This document shows positions 13,001-24,477 of a DNA stretch of 64,000 bases, piece by piece. The stretch lies in NCBI GenBank assembly GCA_036346275.1, contig CM070728.1, forward strand, positions 16,888,723 through 16,952,722, written 5' to 3'. A model generated the notes under the pieces. That model saw only the letters and a program-made list of their open reading frames with translations. It did no database searches and was not told where the DNA came from. The DNA comes from Otatea glauca. Lineage: Eukaryota; Streptophyta; Magnoliopsida; Poales; Poaceae. The position numbers and the translations under genes are program-made. The number at the start of each line of letters is the position of its first letter. Within the stretch, counting starts at the first letter, position 1.

Positions 13001-14436
13001 TTCTGGGAGAGCTTTGGCAAGTTCATGAAACTTGGTTGCATTGAGGACACAGGAAATCACAAGCGCCTTGCCCCTTTGTTGCTGTTCCACTCTTCCAAGA
13101 ATGAGACAGATTTGATAAGTCTTGATCAGTATGTAGAGAACATGCCTGAGAGCCAGAAGGCAATCTATTATATTGCTACAGATAGTCTTCAGAGTGCCAA
13201 GACTGCTCCTTTCTTGGAAAAGCTGGTTCAGAAAGACATTGAAGTATGAGCACATATTATTATTGATCAAAGAATTGATTTTCTCTTGTGCTACAGTTTG
13301 GCTCATAGCCTCATAAAGGCTCTCCTTTCTTTTTTTTTAGGTTCTCTACCTTATCGAGCCGATTGATGAGGTAGCCATTCAGAATTTGCAGACATACAAA
13401 GAGAAAAAATTTGTTGATATTAGCAAAGAAGACCTAGAATTGGGTAAGGAAACTCGGAAAATTTTATGTGATTAGTTTATAAACCTTGGGTAATTTTCTG
13501 CATGATGCTAACGTATGTTGGCTGTTACAGGTGATGACGACGAGGATAAGGAAAAAGAAAGCAACCAGGAATACACTGTTCTTTGTGACTGGATAAAGCA
13601 ACAGCTTGGTGACAAAGTTGCCAAGGTCCAAATCTCAAAGAGACTTAGCTCTTCGCCATGTGTTCTCGTATCTGGCAAGTTTGGTTGGTCAGCCAACATG
13701 GAAAGGTACATGATTGTTCAGATCTCATACAAACAGAACATTAACTATAAAGCATACAATTGTTTTTTCTAATGCTTGTTTCTTCGATTTGATAGGCTCA
13801 TGAAAGCACAAACACTTGGTGACACATCAAGCTTGGAGTTCATGAGAGGAAGAAGAATCTTTGAAATCAACCCTGACCACCCTATTATCAAGGACTTGAG
13901 TGTAAGATAACTGCAATCTGTTGGACAAATTGCACCTAATTTGTTGTTTTATTATGCTACCTATCTTGATATACAACATTAGTTCTTATGCCATGCCGAT
14001 TAAGAAATCAGCCGATCACTAATGTATATATCGCAAAGAATTACAGGCTGCTTGCAAAAATGAGCCTGAAAGTACTGAAGCCAAGAGGGCGGTTGAGTTG
14101 TTGTATGAGACTGCCCTGATCTCCAGTGGATATACTGTAAGTGTAACAAACCTATGCTTCTGTGCATGGTCTATGGCCCTATGTTGATAAATATGATTTG
14201 TAACTTCATGATTGTTCACTTGGATTGTCCAGCCTGACAGTCCAGCGGAGTTGGGAGGCAAGATTTACGAGATGATGGCAATCGCCCTTGGTGGGAGATG
14301 GGGAAGATCAGACATGGAGGAGGCTGAAGCAACCACCAGCGAGACCAATGTTGAGGCGGATTCTTCTGAAGGTGTTGCGACGGAGGTTGTTGAACCATCT
14401 GAAGTGAGGACCGAGAGTGATCCATGGAAGGATTAG
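10084..14436 (+). CDS. HSP90C: Plastid HSP90 chaperone (HSP90C/HSP90.5 class), 19 exons
   Basis: ATP-dependent chaperone of the chloroplast stroma, known in plants for folding and import of plastid proteins. Exons: 10084-10320, 10554-10627, 10750-10875, 10965-11058, 11156-11239, 11383-11526, 11608-11724, 11826-11870, 11952-12032, 12199-12303, 12374-12514, 12635-12727, 12831-12908, 12989-13243, 13341-13443, 13531-13705, 13796-13901, 14047-14136, 14233-14436. They sum to 2352 nt (783 codons plus stop), in frame at every GT-AG junction. Exon 1 encodes an Arg/Ser-rich plastid transit peptide of about 55 residues. The ATPase domain follows, with SHKEVFLREL, NASDALDKLR, the ATP-binding DTGIGMT and GQFGVGFYSAF. 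An acidic/Lys linker (EEEEESKEGEE, KKKKKK) leads to the middle and dimerisation domains. The C-terminus is DPWKD, as in plastid HSP90s, not the cytosolic MEEVD or ER KDEL. The gene appears intact. A heat-shock element upstream suggests stress induction. Confidence 0.95.
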
Positions 14437-15368
14437 TGAGTTCTGTAGCATCCCTTTTATACCCTGGAGGTGTGTGGGCAAAATAGAAGTATACACGTGA
14501 GCCAGATTTACGATGAATTGTGTGAAAAGAACGTCTGCGTAAGAACATTGGGTTTGTCATAAATCTTGTTCGGGTTGCCGCGAGGCTAAATTTTGTAGGG
14601 TAATCGTTTGATGAAAATGTCTTGCCTCAATTTCATGCAGTTTTTCTCCACTGATTTGTGATCAAGAAAAGAAGAACTGAACGAAAGGACCTAAGCCCCG
14701 CTCAATTTTATATCTAAATTTTAGTAGATTCTGGTTAAGCTCGTCCTTACAAGCAAGATTGCACCTCAAATAGCGGTTTGGCCGTGGCTTTTCTGAAGAA
14801 GTAAAACATCAATAGCAGCAGGGTAAAAATTGCTTTAATGAAGGCAGGCAGAGCATTCTTTGCTACTTTTTATTGACCAGCAAGAAGTTGCTGCCTTTTG
14901 GCAAAGTTATTGCCATGTTTGATCTTAACATAAACATCGTCCCCCAGTTTAGGAGTGGTTTGGTTTTGCATCCTTAAGCATCGAAACAAAGCAACATAAA
15001 CTAATTTAACAAAGCTCATGCATTACATCCTGCAGCAATTCAGTTGCTCGCTACACAACCCCAGCAGCCGCCGCCGCCGCCGCATGCCTCATGCACTATA
15101 AATGCGCCCAGACAGAATTTCCAACCATCCAGGCTGCAGATTTCATCTCAGCGTTTCCGTGGGGCTCTCAAGCTTTCAGCTTCAGTTCGGAACACAATAA
15201 AACCCGACGATACACAGCCATGAAGCAATTAAAGGTTTCAGTTATGCGATGAGCTAGCACTGCACCACTGCTGCTGCTCTCCGGCAGTAGCAGCTCCAGT
15301 CATGTGCCCAGTAGCTGCTGCCTGTTCATTAGATAGAAACTTTGCTCATGAGCGGAGCTAGCTGGCCT
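14437..15368. other. Convergent 3' regions of HSP90C and the bHLH gene
   Basis: About 930 bp shared by the 3' ends of two converging genes. On the minus strand a candidate AATAAA polyadenylation signal lies near 14867-14873 (TTTATT on plus), which would give the bHLH mRNA a 3' UTR of about 500 nt. A short CCG run lies at 15068-15083. No separate gene is seen. Confidence 0.5.
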
Positions 15369-17607
15369 TCACATTTGAAACCCATCCTGAGATGGCCTGA
15401 TGCTCAAGTCCTGCGCGCCGAGGGACGGGTATGCCATTTGGGTAGCGTCACTGAATGATCCATTCAATGTGTGGGGCATCTGCTGAAGAATCGAAAAGTT
15501 ATCAGCAAGTTGTGGTTTAGTACATGTTGCCTTTCTCAAGATTTTGGAATCACATGTTTATGCATGAAGACACAACTTTGAATAGGAATGGGAGGGCCTA
15601 AATTTGAGATATCTGTAGGCTGTAGCTTGTCTTCAGAAAAGAAGCTATGTAGGTGTTCAGCAAATTCATTGAACATGGCTAAGCCGCTAGGTAAATGAAT
15701 CTATATACTGTAGGTCTGTATGACTATGGTCTAGTGTAGGTAGATATTGGAGAGCTGTTGACTGTTGAGGCATGGTTTTAGGAGCAGTTTATTCTGTTAG
15801 ATGATAGCTTAAGCTATGTCAAGTTGTCAACTACTAGTTGGAGTAAATATTGGTATGCGTGTGAATCAGTTGTCGAATTGATGCTAACCTGAGATCCATC
15901 TTTTGCACTTAGTTGCGCTTGTATTATTCTTCTGAACACATCTGGGTTGGCCAAGCCAGCGGCACCGCCCTGAATCAGGCCTGGTTGCGATAACTGTAGT
16001 TGCGGGTGCATCATTTCTGGGGAGAATCCGATGGAAGATGAAGGAACCCCGGGGAAGCGAAGAAGCTGTTGTAAGAGAGAAAAAAAAAACTGGACACCGT
16101 TAGATTATTCCTAGGAGGACAACTGATGGAAGGAAAGCGATGATGTAACATGGTAGCGTACATCTTTTGAGAGAAGCCCTTCTATGTTGAGCTCAAGCCT
16201 CGGGTTTACTGTCGCGAGCTTCATCGATAAGAACTGCAAGATAAAGGGAGTGTTAATTAATATTTTGCGGTTTACCATGAAAACAAGAGTTACTAGAAAC
16301 ACTAGCGGGTGTAAATATCTAGCGATTCTACTTATTCAATTCCACACGACAACACAGCTCAAAACTGAAGTCTAGATTTTCGGACACCTTGGGGGAATAT
16401 TATTTACCTCAACTTGTCTTTGCAGGGACTGAACATAGTTGATGATCTCGTCAAGCATCACCGCCTTCCCGGTGACCTGAATTCAATTCAAGAAACACAA
16501 CGTTGTTACATTTCTTATGAAATCAACCGATCGATCAGAAATACACAACTTTTTCTTCAGAAAAAAAACCCCACCTTGCTGCAACCGGGAACAAGGTCCT
16601 GCAGAAGCTTCATCCTCTCACTGATCTTCTCCCTCCTCAACTGTACAAACCACTCATGTCAATTGCACAACGAATCCATACTAAAAGCTGAGATGCCACT
16701 CAAAGTGAGCAGATTTATACCCTTTCCGCGAGGCTGTGGCTGTTGGTTGCCTGCCCACTCCGAGCTCGGACATGAATGTACTCTTCCTTAGACTCGGAGG
16801 ACTCCTTCGCTCCCTTCCCTTTCGACTTGCCGGTCGTCGCCGCGGCCGCGGGGCTACTCTCCTCGCCTTTATCTTTGCTGTGGATGCTCTCGTTCGCAGA
16901 ATCAGCAGGCAAGTTGGAAGACTGAACCTGATCGGCTCCCATTACCTTTGATCAAACAATACACATTCTTGAACATCTAACTGAAGTACTTGACAAACGA
17001 AGTATAAAGAAGTTTCAGTGATGAGCACGAACAGCAGTACCTCGCTAGGCCTTCTCCTCTTCTTGGAGTCTGAACCTTTGGACGAGCAGTCTCCACCCGC
17101 CTCCTCCGAGCTCGGCACCTCCTCGTGGCCTGTCCCAGGGAGCTCCGGCTCGGCCTTCTCGTTGCCGTCCTTCCTCTGATGGTCCAGGAGCGCCTTCGAG
17201 GCGACACTGAAAGCGTTGCTCATGGGCTGATCAGCTGCGCCGAAGGCACCGGTGCCCATCATCGCGCCGCCGACGAAGCACGACGACCGCACGGCTCGCT
17301 CGATGAAGCCAGAGTCCACGGGGAAATTGCCGAGGCCCTGCGGCAGGAACCCGGGCACCGGCGCCAAGAACCCGGCTCCCCGCGCGGCCGACATGGCGTT
17401 GATGTCGGAGAGCGCCATGTTCTGGGAGGCTGCCGACGCCCACAGGCCGGACGCCGCCTCGAAGGAGTCCATCATGGGGGGTTGCTGCGCCGGCGAGCAC
17501 GAGAAGGCGATGCTGAATTGGCTCTGCCACTCCACCGGGATGCCATTGCCGGGGACAGAGGAGGCGTTGCCCTCCATCCCTTTCTCACAGCTCTCGTTCA
17601 TGTTCAT
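15369..17607 (-). CDS. bHLH transcription factor, CIB/BEE-like group, 7 exons
   Basis: Nuclear DNA-binding regulator expected to bind E-box/G-box sites as a dimer. Exons in order on the minus strand: 17607-17041, 16945-16721, 16640-16575, 16476-16408, 16233-16162, 16065-15889, 15479-15369. They give 428 codons and every junction keeps frame. I chose the start MNMNES at 17607. The bHLH domain spans residues about 248-305. The basic region is HVRARSGQATNSHSLAERLR, with H259, E263 and R267 supplying the His-Glu-Arg contacts, followed by KISERMKLLQDLVPGC and AVMLDEIINYVQSLQRQVEF. The downstream SMKLATVNPRLELNIEGLLS is the conserved tail of the group that includes Arabidopsis bHLH49/62/74 and CIB1. 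Exon 1 is GC-rich and encodes a variable N-terminus with a KKRRR nuclear-signal-like cluster. One oddity is Ser252, where relatives usually have Arg (ARRGQ). It appears functional. Confidence 0.92.
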
Positions 17608-18218
17608 CGATCTTGCTCGCGCAACTAGGAGAGGCAGGGTGCAGAAGAGGAGTACCAAAGACTATGAATTCCTAGCTCACGAGAAAGTAGAAGATGAACA
17701 ACCGGATCAATGAAGAGGAATCAGAAAAGAGAAAGACTAAAGAGGTGAACTCCTGTGCTTGGAGGCCAGAGCTGTATGGGGATGGGCAATGCGATAGGAC
17801 GACCATGGACCAAGCAAGAACTCTTATTGCAGGCTACGGCCAGATGTGGCAAGAAAAGGAAACATGCCCACCTCAGATTCTGATGCTATCTGTTCCGGCG
17901 AGAGAGATACGGGAAGAAGGGAAAGTGATTCAATAGAGTCCTATTACGATTACAACATTAACAGTTATATTTGGATCATTGGATAAAAAAAAAAAAGAAG
18001 ATGACAAGCTGGAAGAACATTCCCGAGATAAACTCAAAATCCATACCTTTCGAGATTACTGTTCAAAAACATTGAACCAAATTTTGCACTGTAACTGAGC
18101 ACAAATAACCGATCCGGACCATTTGTTACCTCGATCGAACGGTTTTGACCGCCAGAGACTACTTAAGTTGTAGTCCCCCAAACAACTGCACAAGAACCCT
18201 TTCTAGGAAGAAGAGCTA
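17608..18218. other. bHLH 5' region
   Basis: Upstream sequence and probable 5' leader of the minus-strand bHLH gene. An in-frame ATG lies at 17658, 17 codons before the chosen start, with no stop between. No clear TATA box is seen. A poly(A) run lies near 17985-18000. Confidence 0.45.
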
Positions 18219-18731
18219 AGGGTGCGTTTGGTTACCTGAATAAGGCTGGATGAGAAATGGTTATCCATATATTTGTTGTTATCCAATTGTTTGGATGGGA
18301 GGATGGTTTGACTAGAGTCATTTAGTTTTTGAGAATATTCTTCCAAGATGCTGGATAGAGCTATAAAAAAAAGGCCAGACGGGCTCATCCAGTTTATTGC
18401 ATGAAGAGGTGCACTCGGTCAAATTCAAAATTTCGCCGAAATGTACTTGGTCAAATTCAAATTTTGATCAAATTTCTGTCCAAAAATTCAAAATTTTGGA
18501 CAACCATTTCGTCCCAAAATTTCCGAATTTCGTTAATTTTGGTGGGTGCCAAAAAAAATTCGAACTGAAATTCAAAATCTTGATAATAACTAGCCCATCC
18601 ATCCTCGTCCATTTAACCAAACAAAAAAAATGGCTCATCCTATCCATCCAACCAAACAGGTACTTGGATGGCTACATCCCTACTAGACTAGATGGTCATC
18701 TCTCATCTAATCTTATCCGGGCAACCAAAAG
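18219..18731. mobile_element. Tourist-like MITE with a nested segment, 513 bp
   Basis: The left end AGGGTGCGTTTGGTTACC and the right end, reversed, CTTTTGGTTGCCCGG are imperfect inverted repeats; inner sequence also pairs (AATAAGGCTGGATGAG with ATAAGATTAGATGAG reversed). CTA stands at both junctions (18216-18218 and 18732-18734), a 3-bp duplication as in PIF/Harbinger MITEs. A hAT-like segment appears to sit inside. Confidence 0.6.
18410..18582. mobile_element. Fragment related to the hAT-like AAATTTCG family
   Basis: Inside the Tourist element this stretch has the AAATTTCGCCGAAAT and CCGAATTTCG composition of the elements at 2656 and 35036. Its right side ends in AAATCTTG, matching reversed CAAGATTTTGAATTTC. 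No target duplication is evident, so it may be truncated at the left. Confidence 0.4.
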
Positions 18732-18736
18732 CTACA

Positions 18737-18796
18737 TATGATATAGAGGGGAGAGCTAGCTAAGATAGAGAGGGGAGAGCTAGCTAGCATACAACC
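18737..18796 (+). repeat. Short tandem duplication of about 30 bp
   Basis: GATAGAGAGGGGAGAGCTAG occurs twice in tandem (the first copy reads GATATAGAGGGG) just upstream of the copia 5' LTR. Confidence 0.7.
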
Positions 18797-19107
18797 AGAG
18801 TCTACAAAGAGAGTGTGTAGGTGTTGAATATGGTGATTCGTATCTATTTTTTAGATTTGAAAACATGAGTTTCTTTTTTTAGTAAGATTCCTACTTCCCT
18901 TTGTAGGAGGGCAAAGCGGGCTATATAAATCCATGATGGTGGTCATAGAGAGCCCAAGAAGCAAAATGAGCTCATCCAAAGTAGATGTGTATGAGAGGAT
19001 TAAAGTCTAGGTTATTCTTTAGCACTACATTCTTATATAGGGCAAGCATCCAAGTATCCTAAAAGATTCGAGAGGATTATGAGAGAGCGATAATCCCTTA
19101 TACTCCA

Positions 19108-20909
19108 CTAGTATAGTGCCTGTGCTAACGCTACGACGGTAGTACATCCGCTTATCAATTAAATGAGAAGATAAGTATGAATACAACACTTAATAATAAA
19201 AGAGAAATTTAGAATTTTAAATGAATTTAGAAAGAAAAACGGAACTAAATGGAGGTCGAATGGGCGAAAACGGGCTCCCAAAAGATTTTAAATCAAGAAA
19301 GAGAAAGAAAAAAGAATTTTATGATTTTAGATTATTTTTTTGCACTTTACTGGGCTTGGCCAGTAAAGGAGGAAGGCCGGGGTGGTCACGGTCGCAGATG
19401 GTCAAGATCAGTGCGGCGAGATCGCCGACCGACGCTCATGAGGAGAGAGTCACTGATTGCGGTGAATTTAGCTGGGAAAGATGACGGTGATGGCTTGGGT
19501 TACCTCCAAAATCCGGCGATCTTTACAAGAGGGAGCACTTGGGGATTTACCAATACGATGGGGTGGAGGAGAGCTCGCCGGCTTTTATAGCCCCGAAACA
19601 AGCATATTTATGGAAACCATAATTTGGGATCAAATCAGATTGGGAGGAAATTTTGGCAATAGAGCACGAAATTTGGGGAATTAACACTATAGATGGAAAG
19701 AGGAGATTTGGTGCGGGATTGATGGAGCTTTGGAGCTTCTTTCTTGCTTTAATGGAGGGAGAGAAGAGAAGAAGCTTCTCTGGTCTGGGCTGCAGCTAGA
19801 AGAAGCTATAGGTGTGCCTTCATTTTTTTCAAATATAGAAGGATTTTTGAAAAGATAGCACATTAGGTTAAAAAATTCTAGAAAAATTCTCAAAAAACTT
19901 TCGATTATTTTGTACTTAATAAAATTATTTTCAAAAAAATTTAAATTATAAATTTGCCGAGACACGGCGGCCGCGAGGTCGCTAACCAGCAACCTCACCG
20001 CGTCGGCAAAGCCACCGATGGCGACCATGGAGCCATTGCAAACCTACGTTCTCCCGGCTGCGCTGCCCCATCTCCCGGTTTCCTTTTTCCAACACGTAAT
20101 GTATGGTCCTTTCCTTTTCCAGGACGTTTGTTTCCTTTTCCTTGATTCCAAGACGTTTGTTTCCTTTTCCTTGTTGACGCTGGAGGTGAGGAAGGTGCAT
20201 TGTGGGCTCTGAGGATGATTTGGAAAAATATGAAAAATAAATCTGCGCCACAATCGTTGGATCCACAAGGAAAAAAAGATAAAAATTAAACAGCGCTCGC
20301 CGGTCGTTGGTTCCACGAGAAAAAATTGAAAAAAAAATTAAGCAGCACTCACAGACCGTTGGTTCCTTAGATAAAAAATTAAAAACAAAATTCAGCGCTC
20401 TCCGTGCGCTGAAATTAGGCTCTATGGGGCTAGATCCGTAAAAAAGTCTCGAGAAAGGTCATATTCGGAAAAAAATACGATCACAATGTCAGGACAATAA
20501 AAATTTAAGTCTTGTTTCCTTGCATGCGGATCCTCCCTGTTTATTTTCTTGTTTGATTCACCATCCTTTCAAATATGTAGTACGTACAATTTTGGCCAGT
20601 AAAAAATTCAAGTCTGGTTTCCTTGCATGCGGATCCTCCTTATTTATTTTCTTGTTTGATTCGCTCTTCTTCCAAATATGTAGGTGGGGGAGGTCTGTTG
20701 CGGGCCACAGGAATGATTAGACACACTAAATAATGGTCATCGGATGTGGGTGAGTAAAACTGAGGAAAGATCTAAGACGTTCATTTTGATGAATGCAAGT
20801 TTCTGGGGACGTTTTGTTGGGTGCACGAACATCGGGCCATCTCTAATGAGGTGCATTATTTAGAGTGGACGTAGAAAAAATTGCTTAGGTACATTATAAA
20901 GGGTATAGA
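19108..20909 (-). mobile_element. Candidate non-autonomous Helitron, 1802 bp
   Basis: On the minus strand the segment starts TCTATACCC and ends CACTATACTAG. An A and a T of the host flank it, as Helitrons insert between A and T and end in CTRR. Just inside the 3' end the minus strand reads CGTAGCGTTAGCACAGGC, the stem-loop-like region of many grass Helitrons. Removing the segment restores the copia 5' LTR (TATACTCCA joined to TTTAGGTTGTG), which matches the uninterrupted 3' LTR. The interior (19210-19940) looks like captured LTR sequence. No RepHel gene is present. Confidence 0.6.
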
Positions 20910-21031
20910 TTTAGGTTGTGCTTACATAATTTGCGGTCTGCTTCGCCAAATCTTTTCTCTCTTGTCGTGATTGTTTCATTACTGTTATTTTGGTTCTCTC
21001 TACGAGATTCATCTTATTCGTTCTTAAGACC

Positions 21032-24000
21032 TGTAAGATCGAGGATGCCGACTAGAGGGGGGTGAATAGGCAGCTATAAAAAATTCTTCTACGATTAATT
21101 AAAAACTCGCCTAAGTACCCTTATGTCAAAACCTAAATGATAATAGATGAGGAAGCGATAAACTAAGGTTTTGACAAATTAAAGCCTAAATCACTAGCTA
21201 ATTATATCTCTGACAATAAATTGCAATCCTAAAGACAAGTAAGCAATTTAATTCTAGGAATACAAATTGCAACAATGTAAATAGAGAATTGCAAGCATAC
21301 ACAAGGAGACACAATACTTTTTATTGTGGTGTTCGAAGACTTACCAGTCTCTCCTAATCCACGTTGAGGCAAACTCAAACCACTTTGGACCGGCTCCACG
21401 AATTGAGCACTCACCTCGATTCCACTAGTGGTAGCTCTCCCCACGGGTAGGCGAGCTCCGACCTTCACAACTTTGCCGGGCATTCTCACAATCTCTTTGA
21501 GAAAGTCACCACGCACGACACTTCCACACGCCGTCTAGGTGTCAGCAAACATCAAGAGTAATAAGCCAAACCTTCTAACTTGATCCTCACCAAATGCAAC
21601 ACATGCACAAGGATGCTCACCGAGTGCAACACATGCACAAGACTCCCCTCAAGTAAAACACATGCACAAGAAGCTCTCAATCTTCTCCTAATTGTAACAC
21701 ATGCAATTAGAGGTCACTCTTAGCTCAAAAACCAAATTGGAGAGTGCAACACATGCACAACTCAACCACAAAGATCAACGAACTCTCTAAAACCACAACA
21801 ACCACCAAATACCAGCCCCCCAAGGCTTCTTATATAGCTTCCACAAGAAAAACTAGCCGTTGGAAGGCAAATTGGGCAAAAATACCAAGTAAACCCGGTC
21901 ATACCGCCCTAGGGCCGGTATGACCGGCCTCTGGTCCAACGGCTAGTAAAAACTAGTCGTTACACAGAAAATTCGGTCATACCGCAGCCCCTCCGGTATG
22001 ACCGCTCTCTCTGGAATTTACACACCGGAGGGGCCCCGGTCATACCGATGGACGGTATGACCGGGGGGGGTCCGATCATACCGGACCACCTGACTCCAAA
22101 TCCGATTTTGCGCATAAACTTTTCTCCAAATCAAGAATTGATTTTTTGAGCTATGTGAGGATCAACACTATGCAAAACACATTTGCACATGTTAATCACA
22201 TACTCCAAAGAATCACATTAAACTCCAATTTATTTGCAAAACACAATCGTAAATAAACCACGAACCTATGCGATCAACCCTCTAGCCATGTAAGGATCAA
22301 CACATGATCCCGACATTTTGCAAAACATATTTGCAAATGCTAACACATGCTCTAGGATCGAAACACATAACTTCTAGTTCATTTGCAAAACACATTTGCA
22401 AATAACAAAATGATTTGATTAAAATCAAATCTTGAGCACGAGATGATCAACACATGATCACAATACTTTGCAAAACACATTTGCAAGCTCTATCCACATG
22501 CTCCAAGATAAGATGCAATTAAACCATCATTTTTGCAAAAACACATTTTGCAAACACAAAGCATAATTCCTTCTTAGCCTTGTGATGATGAACACATGAT
22601 CAAATCACAAGCTAAAACACCGATGCATGAGCTCTCAACTTTTGCAACACATGTAAAACTTAGCTCAATGCAAAGACCACATAAACCAAATTACACGAGC
22701 TACCTTCCTTTTTGCAACATATGCAAATCCATAGCTCCATGCAAAAACCACATCGATTAAGATTCGATAAGAATCAAGCATGAGCACCCTTATTTGCAAC
22801 ACATACAAATACTTAACTCATGCAAAATCCAAACAAGAGAGTGAGCCAGAGTGAACTGGATTGAGTTCATCAACTCATGATGAAGCTCAAGCTAAATAAC
22901 TCAACCTCTCTTAATAGTACGGCAACATATACTAGCAATCCGGTGTCCCATCCAAACTCCGTGACCAATAAAAGATTAGGAACACACTCTTAGCCCTAGC
23001 TAGTTATAGCTTTGCCTCTAGCGATCCACTTGGAGCTTTTATGATATCAAATCATCTTCTCTCTAGGATCGAGTTTCCTTCTTGTTCATCAACACATGAT
23101 GAAGCTTCTCTAGCTCTTCTGTTTACTTCGGGATCTCCTCTTGAAGCTCATCAACACATGATGACTTTACGTTCCTGGTTCTTCATTATCTTGGACTCAA
23201 CCTACTTCACAACTCATGGAAAATCGTTAGTCCAACAAATACGGTTGTCTTAATCATCACTTGCACTCCATTAACACATAATGGATGCCTCTAAGATCGA
23301 TTGAGCACAACCCAAATTAATTTGAATGATTAAATGTATCTTGAGGACTTTGATGTAACTAAGGCTTTATTATATTTAAGAACTTTCCGCTTATCCTTAA
23401 TCAACAAAGAGACACCATCAACACATGATGAAATATTCTTTGATTGATTTAAATACAACCGAACTCAATTTAAATTTTATTTAAATTGACATGAGTATAT
23501 ATAACTACACAAGTTTCATATACTCAATTTGATGGAATGTAATGTTTCAAATATTATATGGAATGGTGGAATGGGATCAATACATTTTAGAGACCATCAA
23601 CTATAGAACAAACTCCATTAAATATGTGCATATAAATAATTGAACTTGGAATCAATATGCACATAATCAATCTTATAAAGCATTTGAGTTTATCCCATAT
23701 TAACATGAGTATACTACAACTATACAAGTTATATATACTCAATAGGTTGTTTCAAAGTCTTGATCCTTTATATTATTTGGCAAGAGGATATGGATCAATA
23801 CAATTGAAATATCAAGTTAAATTATGAACTCCCCCTAGATGTGTGCATTCATGTATATATGGACTTAAACACATAATGCACATATTTGGACTTAAGCAAT
23901 GGAAGAGTTCATCCTTTAAACTTGAATCCTAAGTATGCATGAAGACAATAGAATGAATACGAGTGCATGCCTTGGGTTTTCTATTTTTCGATGACATGAG

Positions 24001-24311
24001 ACTAATCAAAAATATACTAAATAAAAGAGTTAGTCTCATATTTGGATTTATCAATATGATAATGAATATTATATCCAAAGAATGCAACAAGATATGATAA
24101 TATGAACTCGAATGCATACCTTTGATATTTCTATCTTTTTCATCCAAAAGAGACTAATAAGAATTAAGCTAACCAAAGAGTTAATCTCATAAAAAGATTT
24201 GTCATTAATTAATAATTGAGACTAATCAATATTATGATTATCAAAAGAGTTAGTCTAAATATTAGATTTGTCATTAACACCAAAACCAACTTAATGGAGC
24301 TTGAACTTTCA
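21032..24311 (+). mobile_element. Solo-LTR-like element, 3280 bp
   Basis: Begins TGTAAGATCGAGG and ends GAACTTTCA, with the 5-bp duplication AGACC at 21027-21031 and 24312-24316. TG...CA ends and a 5-bp duplication indicate an LTR retroelement. No primer-binding site or coding region is seen, so it is either a solo LTR or a small non-autonomous element. It contains a TAGAGGGGGGTGAATAGG block near its start, a cluster of CGGTATGACCGG hairpins, and many short repeats such as AACACATGCACAAG and CAAAACACATTTGCAAA. It sits in the copia 5' LTR, so it is younger than the copia element. The superfamily is not determined. Confidence 0.7.
21895..22085. repeat. Cluster of inverted CGGTCATACCG / CGGTATGACCG pairs
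   Basis: Three GGTCATACCG-type motifs, each followed within about 10-30 bp by its reverse complement CGGTATGACC, with a further ATCATACCGGA at the right end. Each pair can form a short GC-rich hairpin. Confidence 0.8.
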
Positions 24312-24400
24312 AGACCGTACACACTCATGCCGTATCTCACAAAATTCTGATCTGATCCGAGAGCTGCCACGTATAAGAAGGGGTATTAGAGTATAACAAG

Positions 24401-24412
24401 TGGTATCAGATC
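24401..24412 (+). other. Primer-binding site of the copia element
   Basis: TGGTATCAGATC, two bases after the 5' LTR end. It is complementary to the 3' end of initiator tRNA-Met, the usual primer of plant copia elements (the consensus continues GAGC; one base differs). Confidence 0.8.
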
Positions 24413-24477
24413 CAAGACCGAATTAATTTAATCTGTGAGAAGATCGATAAGGCGTCAAGCAACAGAGAATAATATCA

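Noticed and set aside
17125..17713. Plus-strand frames of 153-167 codons opposite bHLH exon 1
   Set aside because: Antisense shadows of a GC-rich coding exon.
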